A stretch of DNA of 64,000 nt from Thalassospira profundimaris (GTDB lineage: Bacteria; Pseudomonadota; Alphaproteobacteria; Rhodospirillales; Thalassospiraceae). The stretch covers positions 62,001 to 126,000 of the forward strand of contig NZ_JPWH01000008.1 of NCBI RefSeq assembly GCF_003326755.1, given 5' to 3'. The notes under the pieces were generated by a model. It had not been told where the DNA came from. It was given only the letters and a program-made list of their open reading frames with translations, and ran no database searches. The translations under genes were made by a program, and so were the position numbers. Position 1 is the first letter of the stretch, and each line of letters begins with the position of its first letter. Shown here one piece after another: positions 47,237 to 55,608 of this stretch.

Positions 47237-47316
47237 AAGGGAGGGTGAAACATCGGTTGGCGGCAGGGCGCGTGCAACGAAGGTGCCGCCACTGCCGCAA
47301 CCCGTCCCCCGGGAGA

Positions 47317-48843
47317 TTATTTTGCATTACCCTTGAAGGTATCGGCATATTGGGTACGCAACTGTGCCTTTTGCACCTTGCCCATCGTGTTGCGCGGTAA
47401 TTCGTCAATTTTCCAGATGCGTTTGGGCACCTTGAATTTCGCCAGCTTGTCCTGGGTGCGGTTGATCAGTTCCTGTTCATCAAACCCGTTGGCATTGGCA
47501 GGCACGATCACGGCGGCAACCGCCTCGCCAAAATCGGGGTGGGGCAGGCCAAAGACGGCGACTTCACCCACCTCGTCATACTCGCCAATTACTTCTTCGA
47601 CTTCCTTGGGATAGACGTTAAAGCCACCCGAAATGATCAAATCCTTGTCGCGGCCAACAATGGTGACATATCCGTCCGCGCCCAGGGTGGCGAGGTCGCC
47701 GGTGATAAAGAACCCGTCTTTGCGAAATTCGGATGCGGTTTTTTCCGGCATCTGCCAGTACCCCTTGAACACATTGGGGCCGCGAACTTCCAGCACGCCA
47801 ATTTCGCCATGCGGCAGGATATTGCCATCCTTGTCGCAGACCCGGGCTTCAATACCGGGCAGGGCCGGGCCAACCGCACCGGGGCGGCGTTCGCCATCCA
47901 GCGGGTTGGATGTGTTCATGCAGGTTTCGGTCATGCCATACCGTTCCAGAATTTTATGGCCGGTGCGTTCAAAAAACTGGTCATGGGTTTCCGCCAGCAG
48001 CGGGGCGGATCCCGAAACAAACAGCCGCATGTTCGACGTAACATCACGGGTGAAGCCGGGATGCGCCAGAAGGCGGGTATAGAATGTGGGAACACCCATC
48101 AATACGGTGGATTTCGGCAGGCGTTCAATCACGTCATCGGCATCGAATTTGGACAGCAGGATGATCTTGCCACCATTAAGCAGCATGATATTGACCGCCA
48201 CAAACAGCCCGTGCGTGTGAAACAGCGGCAGGGCATGCAGCAAAACATCACCCGGCTGGAACCCCCAGGCTTTATGAAGGGTCAGGGCGTTTGACGTCAG
48301 GTTGCCATGACTGAGCATTGCGCCCTTGGAACGCCCCGTTGTGCCCGATGTATACAGGATGGCTGCAATATCATCTTCGGTGACATCGGCAATGTCGGTG
48401 CTGGCGTCCGCACTGGCGGCTTGGTCATTCAGGGTGCCATCGCCCTTGGTGCCCAGGGTCAGAACGGCGGCAACGTTGTTTTTGCGGGCAAGGTCCTGGG
48501 ATGTTTCAAGGCGGTTCGGGATGCAAACAAAAACGCGCGGGGCGGCATCGCCCAGGAAATAGGCAATTTCATCACCAGTATAGGCGGTATTGAGCGGCAG
48601 ATGAATGGCACCCAGTTGCAAACAGGCCAGATAAAGCGCAATCACATCGGATGATTTATCGACCTGAACGGCAACGCGGTCACCCTTGACCACACCATGA
48701 GACGCCAGAACGCTGGCATAGCGCCCGGTAAGGTCCAGAAGTTTGTCAAAGCTGACTTCGGACCCGTCATATTCCACCAGAAACGGGCGCGAACGATCGG
48801 CCGGGAACCGTTTGATGAATTCTAAAAGCAGGTTTTGTGACAT
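47317..48843 (-). CDS. matB: Malonyl-CoA synthetase
   Basis: A 508-residue acyl-adenylating enzyme. It shows the AMP-binding motif YTSGTTGRSKGAMLSHGNL, the later GYWQMPEKTASEF and the C-terminal lysine region PRNTMGKVQK. With malonyl-CoA decarboxylase adjacent (6-base gap) it is MatB, which makes malonyl-CoA from malonate, CoA and ATP. It is the last gene of the operon. Confidence 0.93.
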   Translation of the reverse strand: MSQNLLLEFIKRFPADRSRPFLVEYDGSEVSFDKLLDLTGRYASVLASHGVVKGDRVAVQVDKSSDVIALYLACLQLGAIHLPLNTAYTGDEIAYFLGDAAPRVFVCIPNRLETSQDLARKNNVAAVLTLGTKGDGTLNDQAASADASTDIADVTEDDIAAILYTSGTTGRSKGAMLSHGNLTSNALTLHKAWGFQPGDVLLHALPLFHTHGLFVAVNIMLLNGGKIILLSKFDADDVIERLPKSTVLMGVPTFYTRLLAHPGFTRDVTSNMRLFVSGSAPLLAETHDQFFERTGHKILERYGMTETCMNTSNPLDGERRPGAVGPALPGIEARVCDKDGNILPHGEIGVLEVRGPNVFKGYWQMPEKTASEFRKDGFFITGDLATLGADGYVTIVGRDKDLIISGGFNVYPKEVEEVIGEYDEVGEVAVFGLPHPDFGEAVAAVIVPANANGFDEQELINRTQDKLAKFKVPKRIWKIDELPRNTMGKVQKAQLRTQYADTFKGNAK

Positions 48844-48849
48844 GAAAGG

Positions 48850-50172
48850 CTATCCTTGATTTCCGGCAAGCTGTGAAACGGCACGCGAAAGCGCGATTTT
48901 GCCGTCATTAACCAGTGATTCGTGGTTTCGTTCAATATCATTCAAATGATAGGCGTAATTCACCATGATCCCGCCGGACTGGCGCAGTCCCTTGGTGGAA
49001 ATGTCGCCCATCCAGTTCAGGCGTTCAAGCCGCGCCCCATTGCCCAAATGAAAACGTGCCGTTGGGTCCATCGGCGCTTTGCCACGTTTGGCATGGGCCA
49101 GGTAACGGGCACAAAGCTGCATGGCGTTTTTTTTCAGGGCTTCGGCACGGGCGGCATCATTTACCCAACTGTCATCTTCCATTGCCTTCAGGATTTCGGC
49201 CGCCTGCTTGGCATCGTCAGTGTCGGATTTTTGCCGGGTGCGCAGCCATCCCATAAAACCGGGAATGGGCGACAGGGTGGCAAACTGTTCGAGTTTGGGA
49301 AATTCGCGTTTAAGCTCCTCGACCACCTGTTTGATCAGGAAGTTGCCAAAGGAAATGCCGCGAAGGCCGGTCTGGCAGTTGCTGATCGAATAGAAAATGG
49401 CGGTATTGGCCCTGGATTGTGCGGTTTCATCAATTTCCGGGGCCAGCAGCGCCTGCACACTATCGGCCAGACCATGCACCAGGGCGACTTCGACAAATAT
49501 CAGCGGGTCATCGGGCATGGCGGGGTGGAAAAAGGCAAAGCATTTGCGGTCATCGGCCAGGCGGCGGCGCAAATCATCCCAGCCCTGAATTTCATGTACC
49601 GCCTCATAGCGGATCAGTTTTTCCAGGATCGATGCCGATGTTTCCCAGTCAATATGGCGCAGTTCCAGAAAACCCCGGTTAAACCAGCTTGTCAGCAAAT
49701 GCTGCATATCGGCATTAAGGGGTTCAAGATGGCGGTTTTCCTTAAGCGCATTCAGCAACGAATTGCGCATATCAACAATGGCGCGTGTGCCCCCCGGTGC
49801 CATGTTGATGCGGCGCAGCAGCTCCTGACGGGCGGGTTCCGATGCCTGGGTCAGGGTGGCAAGGTTGCTTTCAGTGGGATCGGCTTTATAGGCCTCTGCG
49901 GCTTCGATCACGGCAATGCGGTCGGCGGAAAATTCGTTCTGCATTATGTTGAAAAAACGCAGATGCTCGCTTTCCGCCAGATCTTCCCAACCCCGCACCA
50001 CTTCGCGGGCGAGCGCCGTACCACGGGCTTCGCCCTTTTGCGAGACCAGATCATGGCACAGGGTTGCCAGGCGCATGAACGGGTCCTGCGGGGCGCTGAG
50101 TGGCAGGTCAAGCAGCTCGCGCCCGCGATCGGCGATGGATGAAATCCAGTTACGAACGGACATGCGTGACAT
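48850..50172 (-). CDS. matA: Malonyl-CoA decarboxylase
   Basis: A 440-residue MCD, converting malonyl-CoA to acetyl-CoA and CO2. Landmarks are LSPIPGFMGWLR, the NCQTGLRGISFGNF stretch and a C-terminal catalytic region with FHLGNGARLERLNWMGD. Its start overlaps the dctM stop by one base (TAATG), so translation is coupled. An ATG three codons in (50163) is also possible. Confidence 0.94.
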   Translation of the reverse strand: MSRMSVRNWISSIADRGRELLDLPLSAPQDPFMRLATLCHDLVSQKGEARGTALAREVVRGWEDLAESEHLRFFNIMQNEFSADRIAVIEAAEAYKADPTESNLATLTQASEPARQELLRRINMAPGGTRAIVDMRNSLLNALKENRHLEPLNADMQHLLTSWFNRGFLELRHIDWETSASILEKLIRYEAVHEIQGWDDLRRRLADDRKCFAFFHPAMPDDPLIFVEVALVHGLADSVQALLAPEIDETAQSRANTAIFYSISNCQTGLRGISFGNFLIKQVVEELKREFPKLEQFATLSPIPGFMGWLRTRQKSDTDDAKQAAEILKAMEDDSWVNDAARAEALKKNAMQLCARYLAHAKRGKAPMDPTARFHLGNGARLERLNWMGDISTKGLRQSGGIMVNYAYHLNDIERNHESLVNDGKIALSRAVSQLAGNQG

Positions 50173-51491
50173 TAGCGGCCTCCTCCGATCATGGCGTTGG
50201 GCAGCCAGGTGGCAATTTCAGGGAACACACACAGGATGAGGATGGCAACAAACATGCAGCCAACATAGGGCATGGCACCCTTCAGGATGGTTTGCAGGCG
50301 AATATCCGGCGCAATGCCGTTAATCACATACAGGTTCAGGCCAACTGGCGGAGTAATCAGGCCGATTTCCATGTTGATCGTCAGGATCACGGCAAACCAG
50401 TACGGGTCAAACCCGGCATTGATGATGACCGGCAGCAGGATCGGGGCCGACATCAGGATCACGGCAACCGGCGGCAGGAAAAACCCGCTGATCAGCAAAA
50501 ACACATTGATGAAGGCCATCAGGACCCAACGATTGACATCAAGGTCGGAAATCCAGTGGGCGATGGACTGGGTGATAAACAGGCTGGACAGCATGTAACT
50601 AAACAGGCCCGCCGCCCCGATAATCAGCAAAATCATCACCGATTCACGGGTGGTATCGCGCAGAATGTGCCAGATTTTGCCAGGCTGCCACATGCGATAG
50701 ACAATCACCGCGGTAATCAGACAGAACAGCGCGCCAACTCCTGCCGTTTCCGACGGTGTTGCCACCCCGCCATAAAGGGCGAACAGCACAGCGGCAATGA
50801 TGACCAGAAAGGGCAGAATGCGCGGCAGGATTTCAAACTTTTCTTTCCAGCTATAGGAAACCGATGCCAGCGCCGTGCCCGCATGGCCCTGCCGCCAGGT
50901 GGAATACAGCGACCAGGTCATAAACAGGGCCGTCACCATCAGGCCCGGCAGCAAACCGGCCAAAAACAGGCGGCCAATCGATGTTTCGGTGGAAATGCCA
51001 TAAATGATCATGGTGACGCTGGGCGGGATCAGAATGCCAAGCGTGCCGCCTGCGGCAATCGACCCCGATGCCACGGTATCGGGAAAGCCGCGTTCACGCA
51101 TGGCGGGAATGCCCATTTTGCCAATCGCGGCACAGGTCGCCGGGGATGACCCCGACAGGGCGGAAAATATGGCACACGCCCCCAGATTGGAAATCACCAG
51201 CCCGCCGGGAACACGGGTCAGCCAGCGATCCAGTGCGGAATAAAGATCGCCGCCCGCGCGCGAGGACGCCACAACCGCCCCCATTAAAATGAACATGGGA
51301 ATGGCAAGAACTTCAAAACTTTCCAGTTTGCCAAACAGGATTTCGGGCAATAGTGGCAGCGACCCGACGCCATCAAATATCATGAGAAAGCCGACACTGA
51401 TCACCAGAAGGCCAATGCCCACCGGGATGCCGGAAAAAAGAACAAGGGTGGTCGCGATGCCGACAAGGGCAGCAAGAAGCAGGGGATCCAT
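50172..51491 (-). CDS. dctM: TRAP transporter large permease (malonate/dicarboxylate)
   Basis: A 439-residue DctM/SiaM-type protein with about 12 hydrophobic helices. Typical features are IPMFILMGAV, SGSSPATCAAIGKMGIPAM and GGTLGILIPPS. It carries the substrate with ions across the inner membrane. It lies between dctQ and matA in one operon. Confidence 0.92.
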   Translation of the reverse strand: MDPLLLAALVGIATTLVLFSGIPVGIGLLVISVGFLMIFDGVGSLPLLPEILFGKLESFEVLAIPMFILMGAVVASSRAGGDLYSALDRWLTRVPGGLVISNLGACAIFSALSGSSPATCAAIGKMGIPAMRERGFPDTVASGSIAAGGTLGILIPPSVTMIIYGISTETSIGRLFLAGLLPGLMVTALFMTWSLYSTWRQGHAGTALASVSYSWKEKFEILPRILPFLVIIAAVLFALYGGVATPSETAGVGALFCLITAVIVYRMWQPGKIWHILRDTTRESVMILLIIGAAGLFSYMLSSLFITQSIAHWISDLDVNRWVLMAFINVFLLISGFFLPPVAVILMSAPILLPVIINAGFDPYWFAVILTINMEIGLITPPVGLNLYVINGIAPDIRLQTILKGAMPYVGCMFVAILILCVFPEIATWLPNAMIGGGR

Positions 51492-51503
51492 CAGGTGCTC
51501 TCC

Positions 51504-52202
51504 TTATACGGCGTCTTCGGGAATGTCGAAGGGCGTGGTGCGGTTTGTGACCAGGCCCAGCAAATCGGCCAGGAATTGCAAAAACAGCAGGCAAAAGCCA
51601 ATGGGCAGGGCGCTATAGGGTTTCCACAGCGCAACCCCCCAGACCGTTTCGGACCGCCAGCCGCCGGTATAGGCATCGATCACCAGTTCGATGCCGTAAA
51701 AGCCAAACAAACCGCTGATCGCCAGACCGAACAAAAGAATGATCACGGCAAGGATTTTGCGGTTGCCGCGTTTCAGATACATCGGCAGCAGGTCAACATT
51801 CACATGCCCGCGGATCATTTGCACATAAGGCAGGCCGACCAGGGTTGCGCCAATCATGAGGAAAATCACCGCTTCGGTTTGCCAGACGGTGGAGGCATTG
51901 AGCACATAGCGCATATACACCAATTGGCAAATGATCAGCATGGCAATGGTAAACATGGCCGCCGAGGCCGCACCGCACAGTTTTGACAGCAGATGCACAC
52001 CATGAATGAACGCACCAATCGCCCCGCCTTTGGGTGGGGTGCCACGGCCCTGATGTGTGGATGTGTTTTCTGGCAGCGGTTCAACATCGGGCGGGGGTGG
52101 AAACGGGGAACTTGATGATTTTGTCTGCACAATCCGGGTACTCCCGTAAGGTTCGGGCATATCAATCGGAAGCGACGGGGAATGGGGGGCGGCGTTGGAC
52201 AC
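51504..52202 (-). CDS. dctQ: TRAP transporter small permease
   Basis: A 232-residue DctQ protein. The first 75 residues are an unusual hydrophilic Pro/Ser-rich extension, followed by four helices with the family motif WQTEAVIFLMIGATLVGLPY and GHVNVDLLP. A GTG at 52202 with AGGAGG six bases upstream is chosen; a shorter start after the extension is possible. Confidence 0.85.
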   Translation of the reverse strand: MSNAAPHSPSLPIDMPEPYGSTRIVQTKSSSSPFPPPPDVEPLPENTSTHQGRGTPPKGGAIGAFIHGVHLLSKLCGAASAAMFTIAMLIICQLVYMRYVLNASTVWQTEAVIFLMIGATLVGLPYVQMIRGHVNVDLLPMYLKRGNRKILAVIILLFGLAISGLFGFYGIELVIDAYTGGWRSETVWGVALWKPYSALPIGFCLLFLQFLADLLGLVTNRTTPFDIPEDAV

Positions 52203-52236
52203 GCGTGGCCTCCTTATGCAAGATTTTATCGGAAGA

Positions 52237-52264
52237 CCGGCACCGTGATCGGGCACGGTGCCGG
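52237..52264 (-). other. Intercistronic hairpin between dctP and dctQ
   Basis: A perfect 11-bp GC-rich stem (52237-52247 with 52254-52264), 6-nt loop, lies just after the dctP stop. There is no T tract, so it probably protects the 3' end of a dctP transcript and keeps binding-protein levels above those of the permeases. Confidence 0.6.
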
Positions 52265-52271
52265 AACCGCA

Positions 52272-53279
52272 TCATTTTACCGACAGGGCCAGGTCAAGCA
52301 GTTCCTGTCCGCCGGGGGTTTCCTTGACAAACTCGGCATACGAGGTTTTCTTCGCCAGATCCTGCCATTTCTGGAAGTCCTCATCGGTCAGATCGGCAAT
52401 TTCAACGCCATTCTCCTTGAAAACATCAACGCTGGTCGCATCTTCCTTGCGGCCTTCGGCATCGTAATAGGCTTCGGCCTTTTTCGCCGCAGCAGCCAGG
52501 GCATCCTTTTGCGCGTCATTGAGCGCATCATAGCTTTTCTTGGACATCAATACCGGCTGATACATGAACCACAGGGCATTGTTCCCCGCCGGGGTGTAGC
52601 ATTTCACCTGTTCATAAAGGCGATAGGACACGAAACTGGACGAACTGGTATTGGCGGCATCCAGAACGCCGGTTTGCAGGGCCGGATAAATTTCCGAGCT
52701 GGGCATGGCGGCAATCGACGCACCGGCCCCCTGAAGCATCTGTTCAAACGACTTGCCCGCCGCCCGAATTTGCAGGCCTTTTACGTCGTCCGGGGTGCGG
52801 ATGCAGCCCTTGGTCGAGGCAAAACCACCGGCCAGCCAGCCATGCGCCACGGTCACGACGCCGCTGTCATTCAGAATCTTTTCCAGACGTGCCATGAATT
52901 CGGATTTGTTCATGCGATTGGCGTGATCATGGTTTTTGATCAGGGCGGGCATCAGGGTCAGGTTGAATTCGGGGTGGCGGCCCCCGGCATAGGCCAGCGG
53001 ATAAATGATCATATCAAGCTGACCACGTTCCATCGGTGTCCACTGTTCCTTGGCCTTGAACAGCGACCCGGACGGAAAAATCTGGATATCCAGATCCACA
53101 TCGGCCGCCTTGACTTCTTTGGCGATAATTTCGGCCACCTTGTTGCGCACATCGCTGGTGGACCATTGATGGGAAAGTTTCAGGGTGGTGGCCGATGCAA
53201 TGCCGGACATGCCAAAGGCGGTTGCCGCCATCGCCAGGGCGGCGACGGATGCTTTGAGAGACGAGCTAAAAATCTTCAT
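52272..53279 (-). CDS. dctP: TRAP transporter solute-binding protein (malonate)
   Basis: A 335-residue DctP-family periplasmic protein with a signal peptide ending near GIASAT. TRAP landmarks are KLSHQWSTSDVRNK, the conserved Arg in LKGLQIRAAGKSFEQML, and the SSSFVSYRLYEQVKCY block. In this operon the ligand is predicted to be malonate. Start ATG 53279, with GGAGG upstream. It is the first gene of dctPQM-matAB. Confidence 0.93.
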   Translation of the reverse strand: MKIFSSSLKASVAALAMAATAFGMSGIASATTLKLSHQWSTSDVRNKVAEIIAKEVKAADVDLDIQIFPSGSLFKAKEQWTPMERGQLDMIIYPLAYAGGRHPEFNLTLMPALIKNHDHANRMNKSEFMARLEKILNDSGVVTVAHGWLAGGFASTKGCIRTPDDVKGLQIRAAGKSFEQMLQGAGASIAAMPSSEIYPALQTGVLDAANTSSSSFVSYRLYEQVKCYTPAGNNALWFMYQPVLMSKKSYDALNDAQKDALAAAAKKAEAYYDAEGRKEDATSVDVFKENGVEIADLTDEDFQKWQDLAKKTSYAEFVKETPGGQELLDLALSVK

Positions 53280-53403
53280 CAATTCCTCCCGGATGAAGCT
53301 GCGTTCTTGAATAGTCGCATATGCGCGTTACGCGCTTTTTATTGTGGCTTTGTTCGCCATATGAGAAAGCGTTGCAGATTCCTGGCATGCTGTCCATCGG
53401 TTT

Positions 53404-53413
53404 TTGTATACCA
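53404..53413. promoter_or_regulatory. MatR operator candidate 1
   Basis: TTGTATACCA contains the core GTATAC and fits the FadR/GntR consensus TNGTNNNACNA with two central bases. It lies about 125 bases before the dctP start. Confidence 0.55.
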
Positions 53414-53558
53414 GATTGACCTTTTGCAATGCCACATGGAAGAAAGGGGCCTGAACATTGTAAATGGCGGTTTTCCCCGGTTTCACATTTCGCAATGCAG
53501 CGCGGCTTGCGGGTTTTTTACGACCGAATTTCTTTGAAACACACCGGAATATATGTTC

Positions 53559-53568
53559 TGGTATACCA
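53559..53568. promoter_or_regulatory. MatR operator candidate 2
   Basis: TGGTATACCA is a perfect 10-base palindrome sharing the core GTATAC with site 1. It lies 28 bases before the matR ATG, consistent with autoregulation. Confidence 0.58.
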
Positions 53569-53595
53569 CGCTTGGGCTTTTACGGAGGGTGCTGC

Positions 53596-54273
53596 ATGGC
53601 GCGAAATGGCAAACTGGCGGAAGAACTGGTTCAGGCGCTGGAACGTGATATTGTCACCGGCGTGCTTCAACCTGGCGACCGGCTCGATGAACGCGGGTTA
53701 AGCGAAAGGTTCAATGTGTCGCGCACCCCGGTCCGTGAAGCATTGCAGTCTTTGGCGCGCAGCGGGCTGGTTGCCACCCTGCCACGTCGCGGAACTGTGG
53801 TGGCCTCCATTACCATTGCCGAACTGATTGAAATGTTCGAGGTCATGGCCGAGCTTGAGGCGATGTGTGCCCGCCTGGCCGCACGGCGCATGGCAAAGGC
53901 CGATATTGACCGGCTTTATGACCTGTCGGCCGAATGTGATGCCTTGCGCGGGCAGGTCGATGCCGATGCCTATTATGCCGCCAATGTGCGCTTTCACGAG
54001 GCGATTTATGCCGGCTGTCGCAATTCCTATCTGGAAAAACAGACCAAAACGGTCCGCAACCGGCTTTCGCCCTATCGCCGTTTGCAGCTCCACAGGCCAG
54101 GCCGGGTGGAAAAATCCAACAATGAACATGCCGAAATTTTGGATGCCATTGCCGGTGGCAAGGCCGATCTGGCCGCCGATCTGATGCGCGCCCACCTTGC
54201 GGTACAGGGCGAAGCCCTGAATGATTTGCTGGCGATGGTGCCGCGTGCCTTTCTGGAGCCTTTGGCAAGTTAA
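53596..54273 (+). CDS. matR: GntR/FadR-type regulator of malonate genes
   Basis: A 225-residue GntR-family protein of the FadR branch. The N-terminal winged helix includes LDERGLSERFNVSRTPVREA; the C-terminal FCD domain has metal/ligand residues in RFHEAIYAG and NNEHAEILDAI. The ATG at 53596 has GGAGG upstream; an extended frame has no support. It is divergent from dctPQM-matAB, as MatR is in Rhizobium. Confidence 0.86.
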   Translation: MARNGKLAEELVQALERDIVTGVLQPGDRLDERGLSERFNVSRTPVREALQSLARSGLVATLPRRGTVVASITIAELIEMFEVMAELEAMCARLAARRMAKADIDRLYDLSAECDALRGQVDADAYYAANVRFHEAIYAGCRNSYLEKQTKTVRNRLSPYRRLQLHRPGRVEKSNNEHAEILDAIAGGKADLAADLMRAHLAVQGEALNDLLAMVPRAFLEPLAS

Positions 54274-54330
54274 CGCACGATCCCCGAAAACCGGGCGTGA
54301 TTTTTGCCATCAGGTGGGGTACAAACCGGC

Positions 54331-55083
54331 ATGGCAAAAAAACAACGTTTGGATCAGATGCTTGTCGACCGGGGCATGGTCGAAAGCCTTGAAAAAGCCC
54401 GGGCCCATATCATGGCCGGGGATGTGTTTACCCGTGAACAGCGCCTGGATAAACCCGGCATGCCGGTGCGCGATGACATATCGCTTACCCTGCGCGGGCA
54501 GCCGCACCCGTGGGTGTCGCGCGGCGGGCTGAAGCTGGAAAAGGGTTTGGCGGAATTTGACATTGATGTCACCGGTTTTACCGCCATTGATGTCGGCTGT
54601 TCCACGGGCGGTTTTACCGATGTGTTACTGCAAAAGGGGGCGGCGAAGGTCTATGCCATTGATGTCGGGCAGGGCCAGCTTGACTGGAAACTGCGCAATG
54701 ATGAGCGTGTGGTGGTAATGGAAAAAACCAATGCCCGCCATGTAAGCGCAGAAATGATCGCCGATCCCATTGATATTGTGGTGTGTGATGCCAGCTTCAT
54801 TGGTCTGCGCACGGTTTTGCCTGCCAGTATGGAGCGGGTAAAGCCCGGCGGGTATCTGGTCGCGCTGATCAAACCGCAATTCGAGGTCGGCAAGGAACGG
54901 GTGGGTAAAAAGGGTGTTGTCCGCGAACCCGAACTGCACCAGGAAGTATGTGATACGATTTCCGACTGGCTGGCAAATCTGCCCGGCTGGTGCGTTCTGG
55001 GCATTGCGACCAGCCCGATTACCGGCCCCGAAGGCAATGTCGAATTTCTGATTGGCGGGCGCAAGGACGGCGCAATTGCCTGA
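54331..55083 (+). CDS. tlyA: TlyA family rRNA 2'-O-methyltransferase/hemolysin
   Basis: A 250-residue TlyA. An N-terminal S4 RNA-binding domain (MAKKQRLDQMLVDRG) precedes a methyltransferase with the SAM motif AIDVGCSTGGFTDVLL. TlyA methylates ribose in 16S/23S rRNA and was first known as a hemolysin. The conserved SRGGLKLEKGL and ALIKPQFEVGKE are present. The DCC-family gene follows 60 bases later. Confidence 0.92.
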   Translation: MAKKQRLDQMLVDRGMVESLEKARAHIMAGDVFTREQRLDKPGMPVRDDISLTLRGQPHPWVSRGGLKLEKGLAEFDIDVTGFTAIDVGCSTGGFTDVLLQKGAAKVYAIDVGQGQLDWKLRNDERVVVMEKTNARHVSAEMIADPIDIVVCDASFIGLRTVLPASMERVKPGGYLVALIKPQFEVGKERVGKKGVVREPELHQEVCDTISDWLANLPGWCVLGIATSPITGPEGNVEFLIGGRKDGAIA

Positions 55084-55143
55084 CGGCTTCTGATCAGGCA
55101 GCCTGCCAGCGTCCCGGACGACGATGTGCAAGGATGTGTTATC

Positions 55144-55608
55144 ATGCAGGGTATCAGGTCACAGGCTCCATACGGGTATCGGTCGGACCCGTCCGTTCCG
55201 CCGTTTGATGATACCGGGCCGATCACGGTTATGGATGGCGAATGTGCACTGTGCTCCGTCGGGGCACGGATGATTGCGCGTTTTGACAAGGCGGGTGAAT
55301 TTCGCATTTGCCGCAGTCAAAGCCCCCTTGGCCGGGCGCTGTTATCCCATTACGGCCTGTCTGCCGATGATCCCGATAGCTGGCTTTTGATTGTCGATGG
55401 CCGTGCCTATGGCTCCCTTGATGCCATTATTCGGGCGGGAAGGCGCGTTGGCGGCCCTGGTCTGTGCTTGCAGCCTTTGCGCCTGTTGCCGCGCCCGGTT
55501 CAGGACTGGCTTTATCGTATTGTTGCCCGCAATCGCTATCGTTTGTTTGGCCGGAAGGATATGTGTGGCATCCCCGATGCGGAACTTCGGGCAAGGTTGA
55601 TGGAATGA
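55144..55608 (+). CDS. DCC-family thiol-disulfide oxidoreductase (DUF393)
   Basis: A 154-residue DUF393 protein. The name motif usually DxxCxxC appears as MDGECALCSVGARM, with downstream RICRSQSPLGRALL and the C-terminal RYRLFGRKDMCGIP. Redox activity is predicted from the CxxC. The start ATG 55144 follows a non-conserved opening. Its stop overlaps the next gene (ATGA), so the two proteins are co-translated. Confidence 0.8.
   Translation: MQGIRSQAPYGYRSDPSVPPFDDTGPITVMDGECALCSVGARMIARFDKAGEFRICRSQSPLGRALLSHYGLSADDPDSWLLIVDGRAYGSLDAIIRAGRRVGGPGLCLQPLRLLPRPVQDWLYRIVARNRYRLFGRKDMCGIPDAELRARLME

Noticed and set aside
50100-51149. 349-codon plus-strand frame opposite dctM
   Set aside because: Very Gln/His/Arg-rich translation, typical of antisense of a membrane protein.
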